A stretch of DNA of 62,599 nt from Pseudonocardia sp. CNS-004 (GTDB taxonomy: Bacteria; Actinomycetota; Actinomycetes; Mycobacteriales; Pseudonocardiaceae), in assembly GCA_001942185.1 (NCBI GenBank), contig MKJV01000105.1, positions 1-62,599 on the forward strand, in the 5' to 3' direction. The notes under the pieces are model-generated. The model saw only the letters and a program-made list of their open reading frames with translations. It did no database searches and was not told the origin of the DNA. Both the position numbers and the translations under genes were made by a program. Shown one piece after another: positions 8,024-16,450 of the stretch (positions are counted from its first letter, which is position 1; each line of letters begins with the position of its first letter).

Positions 8024-8416
8024 ATGGGCACGCTCGGCGACGTGGTGTTCGACTGCCGGCATCCGGCATCGCTCGCGCGGTTCTGGGCGGCCGCGCTCGA
8101 CGGCTACCGGGTCGCCCCCTACGACGATGCGGAGCTGGCGCGGCTGCGGTCGATAGGCGTCGACGACCCGGAGGACGACCCGTCGGTGCTGGTCGAGCCC
8201 GTCGCGGGCCACGGGCCGAGACTGTTCTTCACCCGCGTGCCGGAGCCGAAGACCGGGAAGAACCGGGTGCACCTCGACCTGCGGGCACCCGACGTCATCC
8301 GCGAGGTGGAGCGGCTCGTCGGGCTCGGTGCGCGGGTGCTGGGAAAGGTCGGTGGCTGGGTGGTCCTCGCCGACCCGGAGGACGGCGAGTTCTGCGTCCA
8401 GCCGGCGAGCCGATGA
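8024..8416 (+). CDS. Glyoxalase-like (VOC superfamily) protein
   Basis: This 130-residue protein begins MGTLGDVVFDCRHPASLARFW. The pattern of an initial strand, DCRHPASLARFWAAALDGY, RLFFTRVPEPKTGKNRVHLDL and the final LADPEDGEFCV is that of the small actinobacterial glyoxalase-like family (Glyoxalase_6). His (NRVHLDL) and the terminal Glu (DGEFCV) sit at family metal positions, although many members lack proven catalysis. It starts at ATG 8024 and converges with the gene at 8420, with three bases between the stops. Confidence 0.78.
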   Translation: MGTLGDVVFDCRHPASLARFWAAALDGYRVAPYDDAELARLRSIGVDDPEDDPSVLVEPVAGHGPRLFFTRVPEPKTGKNRVHLDLRAPDVIREVERLVGLGARVLGKVGGWVVLADPEDGEFCVQPASR

Positions 8417-8419
8417 TCG

Positions 8420-8785
8420 TCAGACGGCCGCCGTCGGACGTGTCGCCGACCAGTCGATCAACCGTTCCGGCAGCGGTGCCGGCAGCGGCTTCGTGAGGTC
8501 GAGCCCGTACACGTCGAGCAGGAACGCCCGGAACTCGACATCGAACGGATCCTGTGACGTGGCCAGCAGCGCGAAGAACCTCTCCGGATCGGCGGTCTCG
8601 ACGACGAGGATCTCCATCGGCCCCTGTGGGGTCTGCTGCAGCCAGACGCCCTGGCGCTCGACCCCCATCCGCTTGTTCCTGGCGTCGTACTCGGCGCGGC
8701 GGGGACCGGCGAACGAGTCGATGGCCGTCCGCCACGTCGAGTACTTCTCGGGCGGGATGGGCATGGCAAGGGCGAGCATGGGCAT
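8420..8785 (-). CDS. Conserved hypothetical protein, 121 residues
   Basis: The start is ATG 8785, preceded by GGAGGA at a good distance. Visible features are MPMLALAMPIPPEKYSTWR, a basic stretch with YDARNKRMGVERQGVWLQQTP, GPMEILVVETADPERFFALL and SQDPFDVEFRAFLLDVYGLD. The layout (two strand-helix halves, a central W-Q-Q) suggests a ferredoxin-like, dimeric alpha-beta barrel fold common in small actinobacterial proteins, but no catalytic residues are evident. Function unknown. It is divergent from the methyltransferase gene, with about 264 bases between them. Confidence 0.62.
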   Translation of the reverse strand: MPMLALAMPIPPEKYSTWRTAIDSFAGPRRAEYDARNKRMGVERQGVWLQQTPQGPMEILVVETADPERFFALLATSQDPFDVEFRAFLLDVYGLDLTKPLPAPLPERLIDWSATRPTAAV

Positions 8786-9049
8786 CTCGCACGCTCCTCC
8801 GACGGGCTGCGGGCACAACATTGCCCCGCGCCATGGCTCGACCGTGGCAGCGACGGCGTTACGCGTGCGTCGGAACGAGGCTGCGGGCGCCGGCGGTAGG
8901 GTGAGCCGATGATCGCGGGAAGAGTGCGGTGGCGCCGGCCGTCCGTCTGACGGCCCAGCCCTCCAGATGCGGAGCCGTCTCCGGACGGTTGCCCGGCGCA
9001 CCCTTCCGCCCGCCGGCCGGAGGCCGCTCCCGGAACCCGGGATCCTCCA

Positions 9050-10172
9050 GTGCACGAGCTCCACCCTTCCGTCTCGTGGTCCGAGGACGGCGTCCTGCGG
9101 CGAGCACGCTGGCTCACCGCCGACGGTCGCCGGCCGCCCACGTCCGTCCACGTCTCGCCGACGACCTCACCGCCGACCGCGCCTGCCGGCTCGCCGCAGG
9201 TGGGGCCGGTCTGCTGTGGCGCGGCGACTTCCACAACGCGCACACGCTGCTCGACGCGATGGCGCGCCGCATCGACCGCGGTGGCCGTCCGCGCCGCCCG
9301 CTGGCGCCCGCGGCGGAGTTCCACCGCCTGCGCCAGGACCGGGCCCGGCGTGCCCGCCTGCTCGGCGCGGTGCTGGTCGAGCTGGGCCCCGGGCACCTGC
9401 TCACCCTGCGCAGGGCCCCGGACGTGGCCGCCGCGTGCCGGGAGGTCTACGGGCCGTCCGACGCGGCCGCGGTACTCGCGCTGCGCGAGCTGATCGGGGT
9501 GCGGAGCGCGCACGAGTGGCGCCGCGCCGGGATCCCGATCCGCGCGCTCGGGGCCCGCATCCACCCCCACCACGGCGTCTTCGCGCCGACGCGCGGCGAC
9601 TACGTCGACCTGGTGGCGCGGGCGCCGCTCGCCCCCGCGCGGGTGGCGTTCGACGTCGGCACCGGCACGGGGGTGCTGGCCGCGGTCCTGCTGCATCGCG
9701 GGGTGCCGGTCGTGGTGGCGACCGACGTGGAACCACGGGCCGTCACCTGCGCCCGGGAGAACCTGCACCGCATGGGGTACGCCGACCGCTCGACGGTGCT
9801 GCGGCGCGACCTCTTCCCGCCGGGCCGCGCCGACCTGGTGGTGTGCAACCCGCCGTGGATGCCGGGCACCCCGACCTCGCCGCTGGAGTCCGGCATCTAC
9901 GACCGCGCTCGACGATGCTGTCCGCGTTCGTGCGCGGGCTGCCCGACCACCTCACGCCGCGGGGCGAGGCCTGGCTCGTGGTCTCGGACCTGCCGGAGCT
10001 GCTCGGGCTGCGCGACCCGGCCGCGCTGCCGGCGCTCGTGTCGGCTGCCGGGCTCGTCGTGCGGGACCGGCTCACGGCGACGCCCACGACCCGCGCCCCG
10101 CACGCCGACGACCCGCTCGCGCCGTTACGCGGCCGGGAGACGGTCACGCTGTGGCGGCTGGGCACGGCGTAG
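9050..10172 (+). CDS. Class I SAM-dependent methyltransferase (two frameshifts)
   Basis: It begins at GTG 9050 (HELHPSVSWSEDGVLRRARW), changes frame near 9150, continues with FHNAHTLLDAMARRID, then the SAM-binding motif I AFDVGTGTGVLAAVLLHRG, ATDVEPRAVTCARENL and the NPPW catalytic motif (VVCNPPWMPGTP), and changes frame again near 9905 to finish with LVVSDLPELLG and RETVTLWRLG. The intact product is about 374 residues. The NPPW motif marks N-methyltransferases of the small-domain/HemK type that modify adenine, guanine or glutamine. The long N-terminal domain is typical of an actinobacterial subfamily whose substrate I cannot name. Confidence 0.75.
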
Positions 10173-10249
10173 ACGCCGCCGATTGGCATCTTGCTTCCGC
10201 GCCGGATTGGCCATCGAAGAAGTCCACCCGCCGTCGGAGGATGCAGGGT

Positions 10250-10861
10250 GTGTACGTGCCCGCCCAGTTCGCACCCGACGACGCCGCCGTGCAGCGCCTG
10301 CTCGCCCACCACCGCGCCGCAGACCTGATCACCGCAGGCCCGGACGGCCTCGAAGCCACGATGCTGCCCCTCCTCCACGACCCGGAGCAGGGCACGCTGC
10401 TCGGCCACTTCGCACGCAACAACGACCACTGGAAGCGGGCCGACGGCCTGCCCTGCCTGGTGATCGTCCGCGGACCCGACTCCTACATCAGCCCGGCCTG
10501 GTACGCGTCGAAGGCCGAGCACGGACGGGTCGTCCCGACCTGGAACTACGTCACCGCGCACGTCCACGGCCACGTGACGATCCACGACGACGTCGACTGG
10601 CTGGACTCGCTCGTGCGGCGGCTCACCGACGCGCACGAGGCCGATCGGTCGGCCCCCTGGGGCGTCGACGACGCCCCCGAGAAGTTCATCCGGGGTCAGC
10701 TGCGCGCGATCGTCGGGGTCGAGGTGCGCATCGAACGCATCGACGCGAAGTTCAAGCTCAGCCAGAACCGGCCCGCCGCCGACATCGACGGCGTCGTCGC
10801 GGGTCTCCGGTCGGACGGCGATGCCGCCGGTGCCGCGGCGGTCGCGGCGCACCGGCCCTGA
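10250..10861 (+). CDS. PaiB-family FMN-binding protein
   Basis: This protein of about 203 residues begins VYVPAQFAPDDAAVQRLLA and contains GHFARNNDHWKR, GPDSYISPAWYASK, VPTWNYVTAHVHGH and FKLSQNRPAADIDGVVAGL, all signatures of the PaiB (FMN-binding split barrel) family. Members are described as FMN-binding negative regulators; in Bacillus PaiB influences sporulation and protease genes. I chose GTG 10250 because GGAGG (10236-10240) is nine bases upstream and the family normally begins MYVP; an in-frame ATG at 10241 sits directly against that Shine-Dalgarno sequence. It follows the methyltransferase on the same strand. Confidence 0.82.
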   Translation: MYVPAQFAPDDAAVQRLLAHHRAADLITAGPDGLEATMLPLLHDPEQGTLLGHFARNNDHWKRADGLPCLVIVRGPDSYISPAWYASKAEHGRVVPTWNYVTAHVHGHVTIHDDVDWLDSLVRRLTDAHEADRSAPWGVDDAPEKFIRGQLRAIVGVEVRIERIDAKFKLSQNRPAADIDGVVAGLRSDGDAAGAAAVAAHRP

Positions 10862-10934
10862 CCGCGCCTCGGGGCCGTCGGCGGGTGTCCGCAGGCACCG
10901 ATGAGTTCGTGGCTCGCGCATCGTCAGCACCGGC

Positions 10935-11477
10935 ATGAGTGATTCGGACGCCCACTCGGGCAAGGTCGTCCTGAACAGGGCGATGTCGCTGGACGGCTTC
11001 ATCGCCGGCCCCGACGACGCGATGGACTGGATCATGGAGTACGCGAAGGAGTACTCGTTCCCCGAGGTCGTGGCGGCCACCGGCGCCATGCTCGTCGGGC
11101 GCGGCACATACGAGGCCGCCCAACGGATGTCCGCCGAGGACACCGCCTACGACGGAGGACCGGTGTTCGTCCTGACACACCGGCCCCCCGACGAGCCCGA
11201 GCCCGGGGTCACCTTCCTCACCTGTGACCTCGCGGAGGCCGTGGCCACGGCGCGCACCGCCGCAGGCGGCAAGAACCTCGAGATCCTCGGCGCCGACGTG
11301 GCGAGTCGGTGCCTGCGGCGACGGCTCGTGGACGAGGTGCTGGTCTACGTCCTGCCGGTGCTGCTCGGCGACGGCGTGCGCTTCTCGACCTCCGGCCTCG
11401 GCCGGATCGACCTGGAACCGTGCGGCAACAGCCGGTCCGGCCCCGTGACGATGCTCCGCTTCCGCGTGCGGAAGTAG
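10935..11477 (+). CDS. RibD C-terminal / dihydrofolate reductase-like protein
   Basis: The 180-residue product has the DHFR-fold signature of stand-alone RibD_C proteins: VVLNRAMSLDGFIAGPDDAMDW at the start, ATGAMLVGRGTYE, FVLTHRPPD, LEILGADVASRCLRRRLVDEVLVYVLPVLLG (quoted here in part) and a final VTMLRFRVRK. Family members bind NADPH, but most of these paralogues are neither folate nor riboflavin enzymes, and some are linked to antibiotic modification. No folate or riboflavin gene is nearby. It starts at ATG 10935 and ends one base before the stop of the convergent ligase gene. Confidence 0.8.
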   Translation: MSDSDAHSGKVVLNRAMSLDGFIAGPDDAMDWIMEYAKEYSFPEVVAATGAMLVGRGTYEAAQRMSAEDTAYDGGPVFVLTHRPPDEPEPGVTFLTCDLAEAVATARTAAGGKNLEILGADVASRCLRRRLVDEVLVYVLPVLLGDGVRFSTSGLGRIDLEPCGNSRSGPVTMLRFRVRK

Positions 11478-11478
11478 C

Positions 11479-13050
11479 TCAGCTCGTCGCGGTCTCCCTG
11501 GCCCGCAGGTCCTTGCGAAGGATCTTGCCCGACGCCGACTTCGGGATCTGGTCGATGAACTCGACCACCCGCACCTTCTTGTGCGGGGCGATCCGCTCCG
11601 CGACGAACGTCATCACGTCCTCGGCGGTGAGGCCGGTGCCGTCCTGGCGCACGACGAACGCCTTCGGCACCTCCTCCCCCTCGGCGTCGCGCACACCGAT
11701 CACCGCGACGTCGGCGATCTCGTCGTGGGTCAGGAGCAGCGCCTCCAGCTCGGCGGGCGGCACCTGGTAGCCCTTGTACTTGATCAGCTCCTTGACGCGG
11801 TCGACGATCGTGAACATGCCCTCCTCGGTGACCGTGGCGACGTCACCGGTGTGCAGGTAGCCCTCGTCGTCGAGCGTGATCGCCGTGGCCTCGGGGTTGT
11901 TGAGGTAGCCGGCCATCACGTTCGGGCCCTTCACCCACAGCTCGCCCCGTTCACCGGGGCCGACCTCCTGGCCGGTCTCCGGGTCGACGAGCTTCGACAC
12001 GACGTTGGGGATGGCGAAGCCGCAGCTGTTCAGGTCGAGGTCCGGCCGGTCGTCGGGCATGCTGTGGCTGACCGGCGAGAGCTCGGTCATCCCGTAGCCC
12101 TGCAGCACCGTGCAGCCGAGCCGCTTCGCGACGGCGTGGCCGAGTTCGGCGTCGAGCGGGGCGGCGCCGGAGAAGATCACGTCGATGCACGACAGGTCGT
12201 ACTGGTCGACGATCGGGTGCTTCGCCAGTGCGACCGCGACCGGCGGCGCGATGTACACGCGGCCGACCCGGTGCTCCGAGATGATCCGGAGGAACTCCTG
12301 CAGGTCGAAACGCGGCATCGTGACGACGGTGGCCCGCCTGTGCAGACCCTGGTTCATCATCACGGTCATGCCGTAGATGTGGAAGAACGGCAGCACCGCG
12401 AGGATCTTGGTGTCGCTGGTGACGTCGCCCATCGCGGAGATCTGCTGCAGGTTGGCCACGAGGTTGCGGTGGGTGAGGATCACCCCCTTGGCCCGCCCGG
12501 TGGTACCCGACGAGTAGGGCAGCACCGCGGTGTCGCTCCCCGTCACGGTCTGAGCCGGCGGCTCCGCGGTGGTGGCGAACAGGTCGCGCAGGCCGGTGTA
12601 CCCCTCCGCCCCGTCCAGAACGATGATCGACTCGGCCGGCAGCCCGACCTCGGCGACGGCCGCGGTGACCCGGTCGAGGAACGGCGACACGGTGAAGACC
12701 AGCTTTGCACCGGAGTCGGCGAGCTGGTGGGCGAGCTCCCGGGGGGTGTAGAGCGAGTTGACGCTCGTGACGACCGCGTTGGCGCGCAGGATGCCGTGGA
12801 AGACGGCCGCGTAGTGCGGCGTGTTCGGCGCGAACAGCGCCACCACGTCACCCGCGCCGATCCCCCGCTCCGCCAGTGCCGCCGCGATCTTGCCGACCAT
12901 GCCCTCCAGCTCGCCGAAAGTGATCGCCGCACCCGACGGGCCGTCGATCAGCGCCGGCGCACCCGTCCGCTCGCCGAAGCCGCTGAACAGGAAGTCGAAG
13001 AGCGATACGTCGGGGATCTCGACGTCCGGATACGGACTGCGAACGGGCAT
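11479..13050 (-). CDS. AMP-dependent acyl-CoA / 4-coumarate-CoA ligase-like enzyme
   Basis: This 523-residue ANL-superfamily ligase activates a carboxylate to an acyl-AMP and then a thioester. Motifs are the P-loop VLPYSSGTTGRAKGVILTH, LQGYGMTELSPVSHSMP (the adenylation motif), GYLHTGDVATVTEEGMFTIVDR and the catalytic lysine in IPKSASGKILRKDL. The sequence resembles the 4-coumarate-CoA ligase/firefly luciferase branch rather than long-chain FadD proteins. The start is ATG 13050 with AAGGAG about seven bases upstream. The gene is monocistronic. The substrate is likely an aromatic or medium-chain acid, by branch only. Confidence 0.87.
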   Translation of the reverse strand: MPVRSPYPDVEIPDVSLFDFLFSGFGERTGAPALIDGPSGAAITFGELEGMVGKIAAALAERGIGAGDVVALFAPNTPHYAAVFHGILRANAVVTSVNSLYTPRELAHQLADSGAKLVFTVSPFLDRVTAAVAEVGLPAESIIVLDGAEGYTGLRDLFATTAEPPAQTVTGSDTAVLPYSSGTTGRAKGVILTHRNLVANLQQISAMGDVTSDTKILAVLPFFHIYGMTVMMNQGLHRRATVVTMPRFDLQEFLRIISEHRVGRVYIAPPVAVALAKHPIVDQYDLSCIDVIFSGAAPLDAELGHAVAKRLGCTVLQGYGMTELSPVSHSMPDDRPDLDLNSCGFAIPNVVSKLVDPETGQEVGPGERGELWVKGPNVMAGYLNNPEATAITLDDEGYLHTGDVATVTEEGMFTIVDRVKELIKYKGYQVPPAELEALLLTHDEIADVAVIGVRDAEGEEVPKAFVVRQDGTGLTAEDVMTFVAERIAPHKKVRVVEFIDQIPKSASGKILRKDLRARETATS

Positions 13051-13567
13051 TCGGCGCTCCTTTGCAGCGAGTGATGGCGAAACTCTACCCACGAGTAGGA
13101 CCTAATGGTCCAGACCGCATATAGGCCCCGACCGGCGGGTTTCACCTGAATGGCCTAACTCGGAAGGGTTGTCTTGATCGTCAGCGCCTGCCAGGGTGAG
13201 CGCGCTGGCCCTGGCGAGCCCCACTCGCCCGGCCGGACCGGAGCGGCGTCCCCTCGCCTCCCCGGTTGCCACCGGTGCGCGGTGCCCCCGATCGCGCAGC
13301 CGACGTGGCGGTTCCAGCGGAGTGGCCCGAGTTCATGACTCCCCCTCAGATCCCGGGCCGCTCCGCCCTACTCAGCGAGAATCTCCCCCGCACCCCTTCT
13401 GACCAGGGCGAATAGCGGGTGGTCGCAGGTAGCTACGGGTGGCACGGAGTTGCTCTGAGACGGACTTCCTGCGGACTGGTGCGGACTACACGCGGACCGA
13501 ACCGTCGTCAGAAGACGGCCCTGGACGCGGCGCTAGTCGGGGCCTTGATCCACCCAGGAGTGGACCC
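13051..13567. other. Long intergenic region at the left border of the decayed island
   Basis: There are 517 bases without a supported gene. It contains the leftward promoter region of the ligase gene, including the imperfect inverted repeat CTACccacgaGTAG (13085-13098), and the left copy of a 32-bp direct repeat (13337-13368). Coding-like composition is absent in all frames. Confidence 0.5.
13337..13368 (+). repeat. Left copy of 32-bp direct repeat (possible island boundary)
   Basis: This 32-bp sequence, with core GATCCCGGGCCGCTCCGCCC, recurs in the same orientation at 16401-16432 with 31 of 32 bases identical. Flanking sequences differ. The two copies bracket about 3.1 kb of accessory and decayed genes. 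Confidence 0.7.
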
Positions 13568-14086
13568 GTGCACATCATCACCGATTCCACCGTCGACGCT
13601 CCCCACCCGTCGTGGTGCTCGCTCCCCCACTGCACCACCGCGACCACGGTGGACCGGCGCCACACCGGCGCCCCGCTCGTCCTTCACCCCGAGCAGGACG
13701 ACACCGAGGTGTCGGTCGCGCCGGTCCGCGACGACGAGCTCAACCACGACGGTGGCCTCGTCTCCTCGACCGGCGGCGTGCATCTGCGCCTGACGAACCT
13801 CGAGTCGGTCCGGGCGGCCCGGCGGCTCCACAACGACCCCTCCACCATCCGCCTCGCAGCCGAACACGAGCGCCTGCACGGCCACCAGAACGGATTCGGC
13901 GGCCGCTGGCTGTTCAACCCCGCCGCCGTCGACGCCTACGTGCAGGGCTTCGACGAGCGCGCACAGCGCGAAGTCTGCGGCTGCCCCGCTCGCCCCTGGG
14001 CCCGGCTGCCGGCTCCGATCAGCTCCCCGCCGGTCCCGGCAACACCAAGATCCGGATACGGACGCCGGGCGTTTCCCCAGCGCTGA
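13568..14086 (+). CDS. DUF6907-like accessory protein
   Basis: The start is GTG 13568 with AGGAG eight bases upstream. The product begins VHIITDSTVDAPHPSWCSLPH; the PxWCxxxH pattern followed by HRR/H-rich strands (TTVDRRHTGAPLVLHPEQDD) and an acidic strand is the hallmark of DUF6907 proteins, which are common on actinobacterial integrative plasmids. The second half (RLHNDPSTIRLAAEHERLHG, then GRWLFNPAAVDAYVQG) resembles an excisionase-type helix-turn-helix. After about residue 145 the sequence becomes Pro/Arg-rich and may run through a frameshift. Function unknown; the family and context suggest mobile-element cargo. Confidence 0.55.
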   Translation: MHIITDSTVDAPHPSWCSLPHCTTATTVDRRHTGAPLVLHPEQDDTEVSVAPVRDDELNHDGGLVSSTGGVHLRLTNLESVRAARRLHNDPSTIRLAAEHERLHGHQNGFGGRWLFNPAAVDAYVQGFDERAQREVCGCPARPWARLPAPISSPPVPATPRSGYGRRAFPQR

Positions 14087-14380
14087 CCGGGCGCTTGCTC
14101 GCGATGATCCGATCGACACGCTCGTCGTCGACCTGGCGCCGCCCCTTCCACCGTCGCCACCCGATCGCCCCACCGAGCGCATCCAGGGTCGGTTGATCAG
14201 GTTGTCCAGACCCCACGCGTCGTTCGCCCGCACAGCGAGCGGCAGCCGGAACTCGATCTCAACCTCGAAACGCAGGCCGTCCGGAACTTCGCGGCTACCG
14301 ACCGCATCGCTGACCGCCTCCCTCCAGGCGGTCTCGCCAGCAGTAGCGAACGTCGCTGGCCAGCCCTCGACATCAACCAA
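14019..14380 (-). pseudogene. RusA-like Holliday-junction nuclease remnant (frameshift near 14200)
   Basis: A continuous protein is visible if one frame change near 14200 is allowed: first VDVEGWPATFATAGETAWRE and RFEVEIEFRLPLAV, then the RusA-like core WGLDNLI joined to PTLDALGGAIGWRRWKGRR and the C-terminal VDDERVDRIIASKRPV with VRIRILVL. The (D/G)LDNLxKPTLDAL pattern and the following acidic VDDERV correspond to the metal-binding region of RusA resolvases, which are typically carried by prophages and mobile elements. The first acidic residue of that motif appears as Gly here. The start is uncertain (TTG 14380 is plausible). It is encoded opposite the DUF6907-like gene and overlaps its 3' end. 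Confidence 0.45.
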
Positions 14381-14472
14381 TAGCTCATCAAGCAACGCGC
14401 CGCCCCGCCGTCCTTGTCGCTGAGCAGTGCATGCGCTCGCCTGCGAACTCGAGGTCCAACCGGAGCCACTCG

Positions 14473-14987
14473 TCACCGCGTGCCGGCGTGCGCGTGTGTC
14501 AACACCTCCCTGAGCCTGCCGGTGCGGACGTCGTAGACAAACCCGCGCACGGCGTCTCTGTGCCCGAGGAGCGGTTGGTACGGACCTGCTCCACGTCGCG
14601 ACGCACCTGCTCGTCGAGGTCGCTGAACGCACCGAAGGCGAAGGGCGCCTCGTGGCCCTGCTCGTGTGCGACCTGCTTCTCGAGATCGGCGTCCTTGAAC
14701 GTCAGCATGCCGCATTCGGTGTTGTGAATGATCATTACCTCGCGCGTACCGCCGATGCGCTGGGATATGATCAAGGATCGTATGACGTCGTCGGCGACGA
14801 TCCCGCCCGCGTTGCGGATCACGTGCGCGTCGCCCTCCTCGAGCCCGAGAATCTCGTAGATGTCGAGACGGGAATCCATGCAGGCGACGACGGCGAGGCG
14901 CTTGCGTGGTGGGCGCGGCGCGTCGCGATCCTGATACTCGCCCGCGAACACCTGGTTCTTCTCGAGAACCTCATCGATTGCGCTCAT
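14473..14987 (-). CDS. Beta-class carbonic anhydrase (frameshift near 14575)
   Basis: The product has about 171 residues and interconverts CO2 and bicarbonate in the cytoplasm. Zinc-site motifs are visible: VVACMDSRLD near residues 33-42 (Cys and the Asp-Arg dyad) and IIHNTECGML near 86-95 (His and Cys). It belongs to the short type found in actinobacteria. The frame breaks after EQVRTN: the DNA reads AACCGCTCC where AACCCGCTCC would continue as NPLLGHRDAVRGFVYDVRTG, the normal C-terminus, which is present in the next frame down to 14473. One missing C explains it. It begins at ATG 14987 and lies within the island bounded by 32-bp repeats. Confidence 0.84.
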
Positions 14988-15106
14988 CGTCCCTCCTCGA
15001 AACGTCGGTCGACCGAAGCAGTGCCAGTGCCCATTTTGCTCGCTCGCGTCTCCCGCCAGGAAGGCGTGAGCACGCTACGCCCGTGCGCCGACGGCCTGGT
15101 TCCCCC

Positions 15107-15406
15107 TCACGCGGACGCTCGGAACTCCAGCTCCACGGCGTCGTGCACCGGCCTTGTGCTGCTGGCGCGACCGCTCGAACAGGTACGCGGTGACGTGCTC
15201 GACCTGCTCCTCGGTGAGCGGTTTCTCTCATGGCCGGGCAGGGGCGACGGCGCGGTCACGCGGGCTGACTCAGCGCGCTCGTTGATCAGGGTGTGCTCGT
15301 ACTCGGCGAGCGAGGCGAAGATCCCGGCCACCATGCGACCTGTCGGGGTCGAGTAGTCGATGCCCTCGCGCAGGCTGCGGATCATCACGCCGCGCTCGGT
15401 GAGCTC
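15107..15406 (-). pseudogene. Serine recombinase (resolvase/invertase) remnant
   Basis: A stretch encoded at about 15257-15406 is unmistakably resolvase: ELTERGVMIRSLREGIDYST, then PTGRMVAGIFASLAEYEHTL and INERAESAR, the end of the catalytic domain and the long E-helix. The N-terminal part with the nucleophilic serine is absent, and the DNA-binding domain survives only as a fragment in another frame (LTEEQVEHVTAYLFERSRQQ). The upstream DNA in the same direction encodes an unrelated short open frame (ATG 15531). I read it as a truncated, inactive gene from a Tn3-like element or integrated plasmid. Confidence 0.75.
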
Positions 15407-15725
15407 GGGTGAGCCCCGAGTTCGCTGGCCGGGTCGTCGATCCCGCCTAGCACGGCCCGCAACCCAGACGCCGCGTCGACGAGGACCTCGGCGCTGTAAC
15501 CGGCCGCCGGCTCCCGCTCCCTGCTGCTCATGGCGGCCACCGTGGCCCGCTCGCCGCGCCGCCGCTCGGCAGTCGCGAGCCCGGACGCAGACGAGCCCCG
15601 AGTCCGACACCCGACCGAGTCCGTCGGAAGTGTGAGACGTTGAGGGACACCCGGACGGGGCGGATACTCCCCGCCCCGTCCGGGCCGCAGAGAGTCCCGA
15701 CTCTCTCGGATCCTGGAGCTGTAGG

Positions 15726-16109
15726 TCAGCCCGCGGCCGGTCCATCGACGTTGATCACGGCGGGCCCACGTCCAGCCCGCACGACGACGATGTGGCTCTC
15801 CTCGCTCCCCGGATTGCCCTCACGGTGAACAGCACCCTTGGGTACGTGCACGAAGTCACCTGGACCCGCATCCACGACCTCGGAGCCGCCTGGACCGGAC
15901 TCCATCCGCAACGAGCCGCTGACTATGTAGATCGACGTGTCGTAATCGCCGTGGTGATGCCAGCCCGAGATCATCTGTGGCTCGGTTCGGACGAGTCCGG
16001 CCCACATCCCCTCGACCCCGATGGCTTGCTCCCGAGTCATGCCCGGCGTCTGGTCGCCTTCGGTTCGCTCGGTCGGAGTTACCCGTCTCACCGGCTGGTT
16101 GGCGTACAT
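15726..16109 (-). CDS. Cupin-domain protein
   Basis: This 127-residue single-domain cupin has motif 1 as GWHHHGDYDTSIYIVSGSLR (metal-ligand histidines and a downstream acidic position) and motif 2 as PGDFVHVPKGAVHREGNPG (third histidine). It begins MYANQPVRRVTPTERTEG and is preceded by a perfect AAGGAGG at a good distance, so the ATG at 16109 is well supported. Small cupins of this kind bind Fe or Mn and act as dioxygenases, isomerases or sensors; substrate unknown. It lies inside the interval bounded by the 32-bp repeats but has intact, normal-looking codon use. Confidence 0.83.
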   Translation of the reverse strand: MYANQPVRRVTPTERTEGDQTPGMTREQAIGVEGMWAGLVRTEPQMISGWHHHGDYDTSIYIVSGSLRMESGPGGSEVVDAGPGDFVHVPKGAVHREGNPGSEESHIVVVRAGRGPAVINVDGPAAG

Positions 16110-16450
16110 GGGCCGACCTCCTTGCCCAGGGCACGGATGGACGCTGTCGTGGACCACTCCCTCGACGCAGTTCATGTTCCTCGACGCGACGACGGCGTCA
16201 AGGGGAGGCGCCCCCGGCCGGACGTGCCGGGCCACCGGGCTCCAGCTCGTTCCTGCTGCCACGGTGGCGCGCTCGCCGCACCAGCGCTCGGCAGTCGCGA
16301 CCCCAGACACGGGAAGGGCTCCGCGCGGCGGAGAAAGGTTCGCCGCCCGGAGGCCCATCCCGGACACCAGCTGCGCTCCCCAGCGCGCCGGCGCCCTCAG
16401 GACTCCCCCTGAGATCCCGGGCCGCTCCGCCCCGCCACCAGCTCCGGCGA
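16110..16450. other. Intergenic region at the right border of the decayed island
   Basis: There are 341 bases without a supported gene. It contains a segment (16261-16310) about 85 percent identical by eye to 15540-15589 beside the resolvase remnant, and the right copy of the 32-bp direct repeat. Confidence 0.5.
16401..16432 (+). repeat. Right copy of 32-bp direct repeat
   Basis: It matches 13337-13368 at 31 of 32 positions in the same orientation. It may be the second attachment site, or a duplicated insertion target, of the decayed island. Confidence 0.7.

Noticed and set aside
7788..8069. Cys-containing minus-strand frame between gntR and a VOC gene
   Set aside because: It overlaps the start of the VOC gene, has no Shine-Dalgarno sequence and matches no known small protein.
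13085..13098. TetR-type operator before the ligase gene
   Set aside because: Only four-base arms pair and no TetR gene is adjacent, so the evidence is too weak for a feature.
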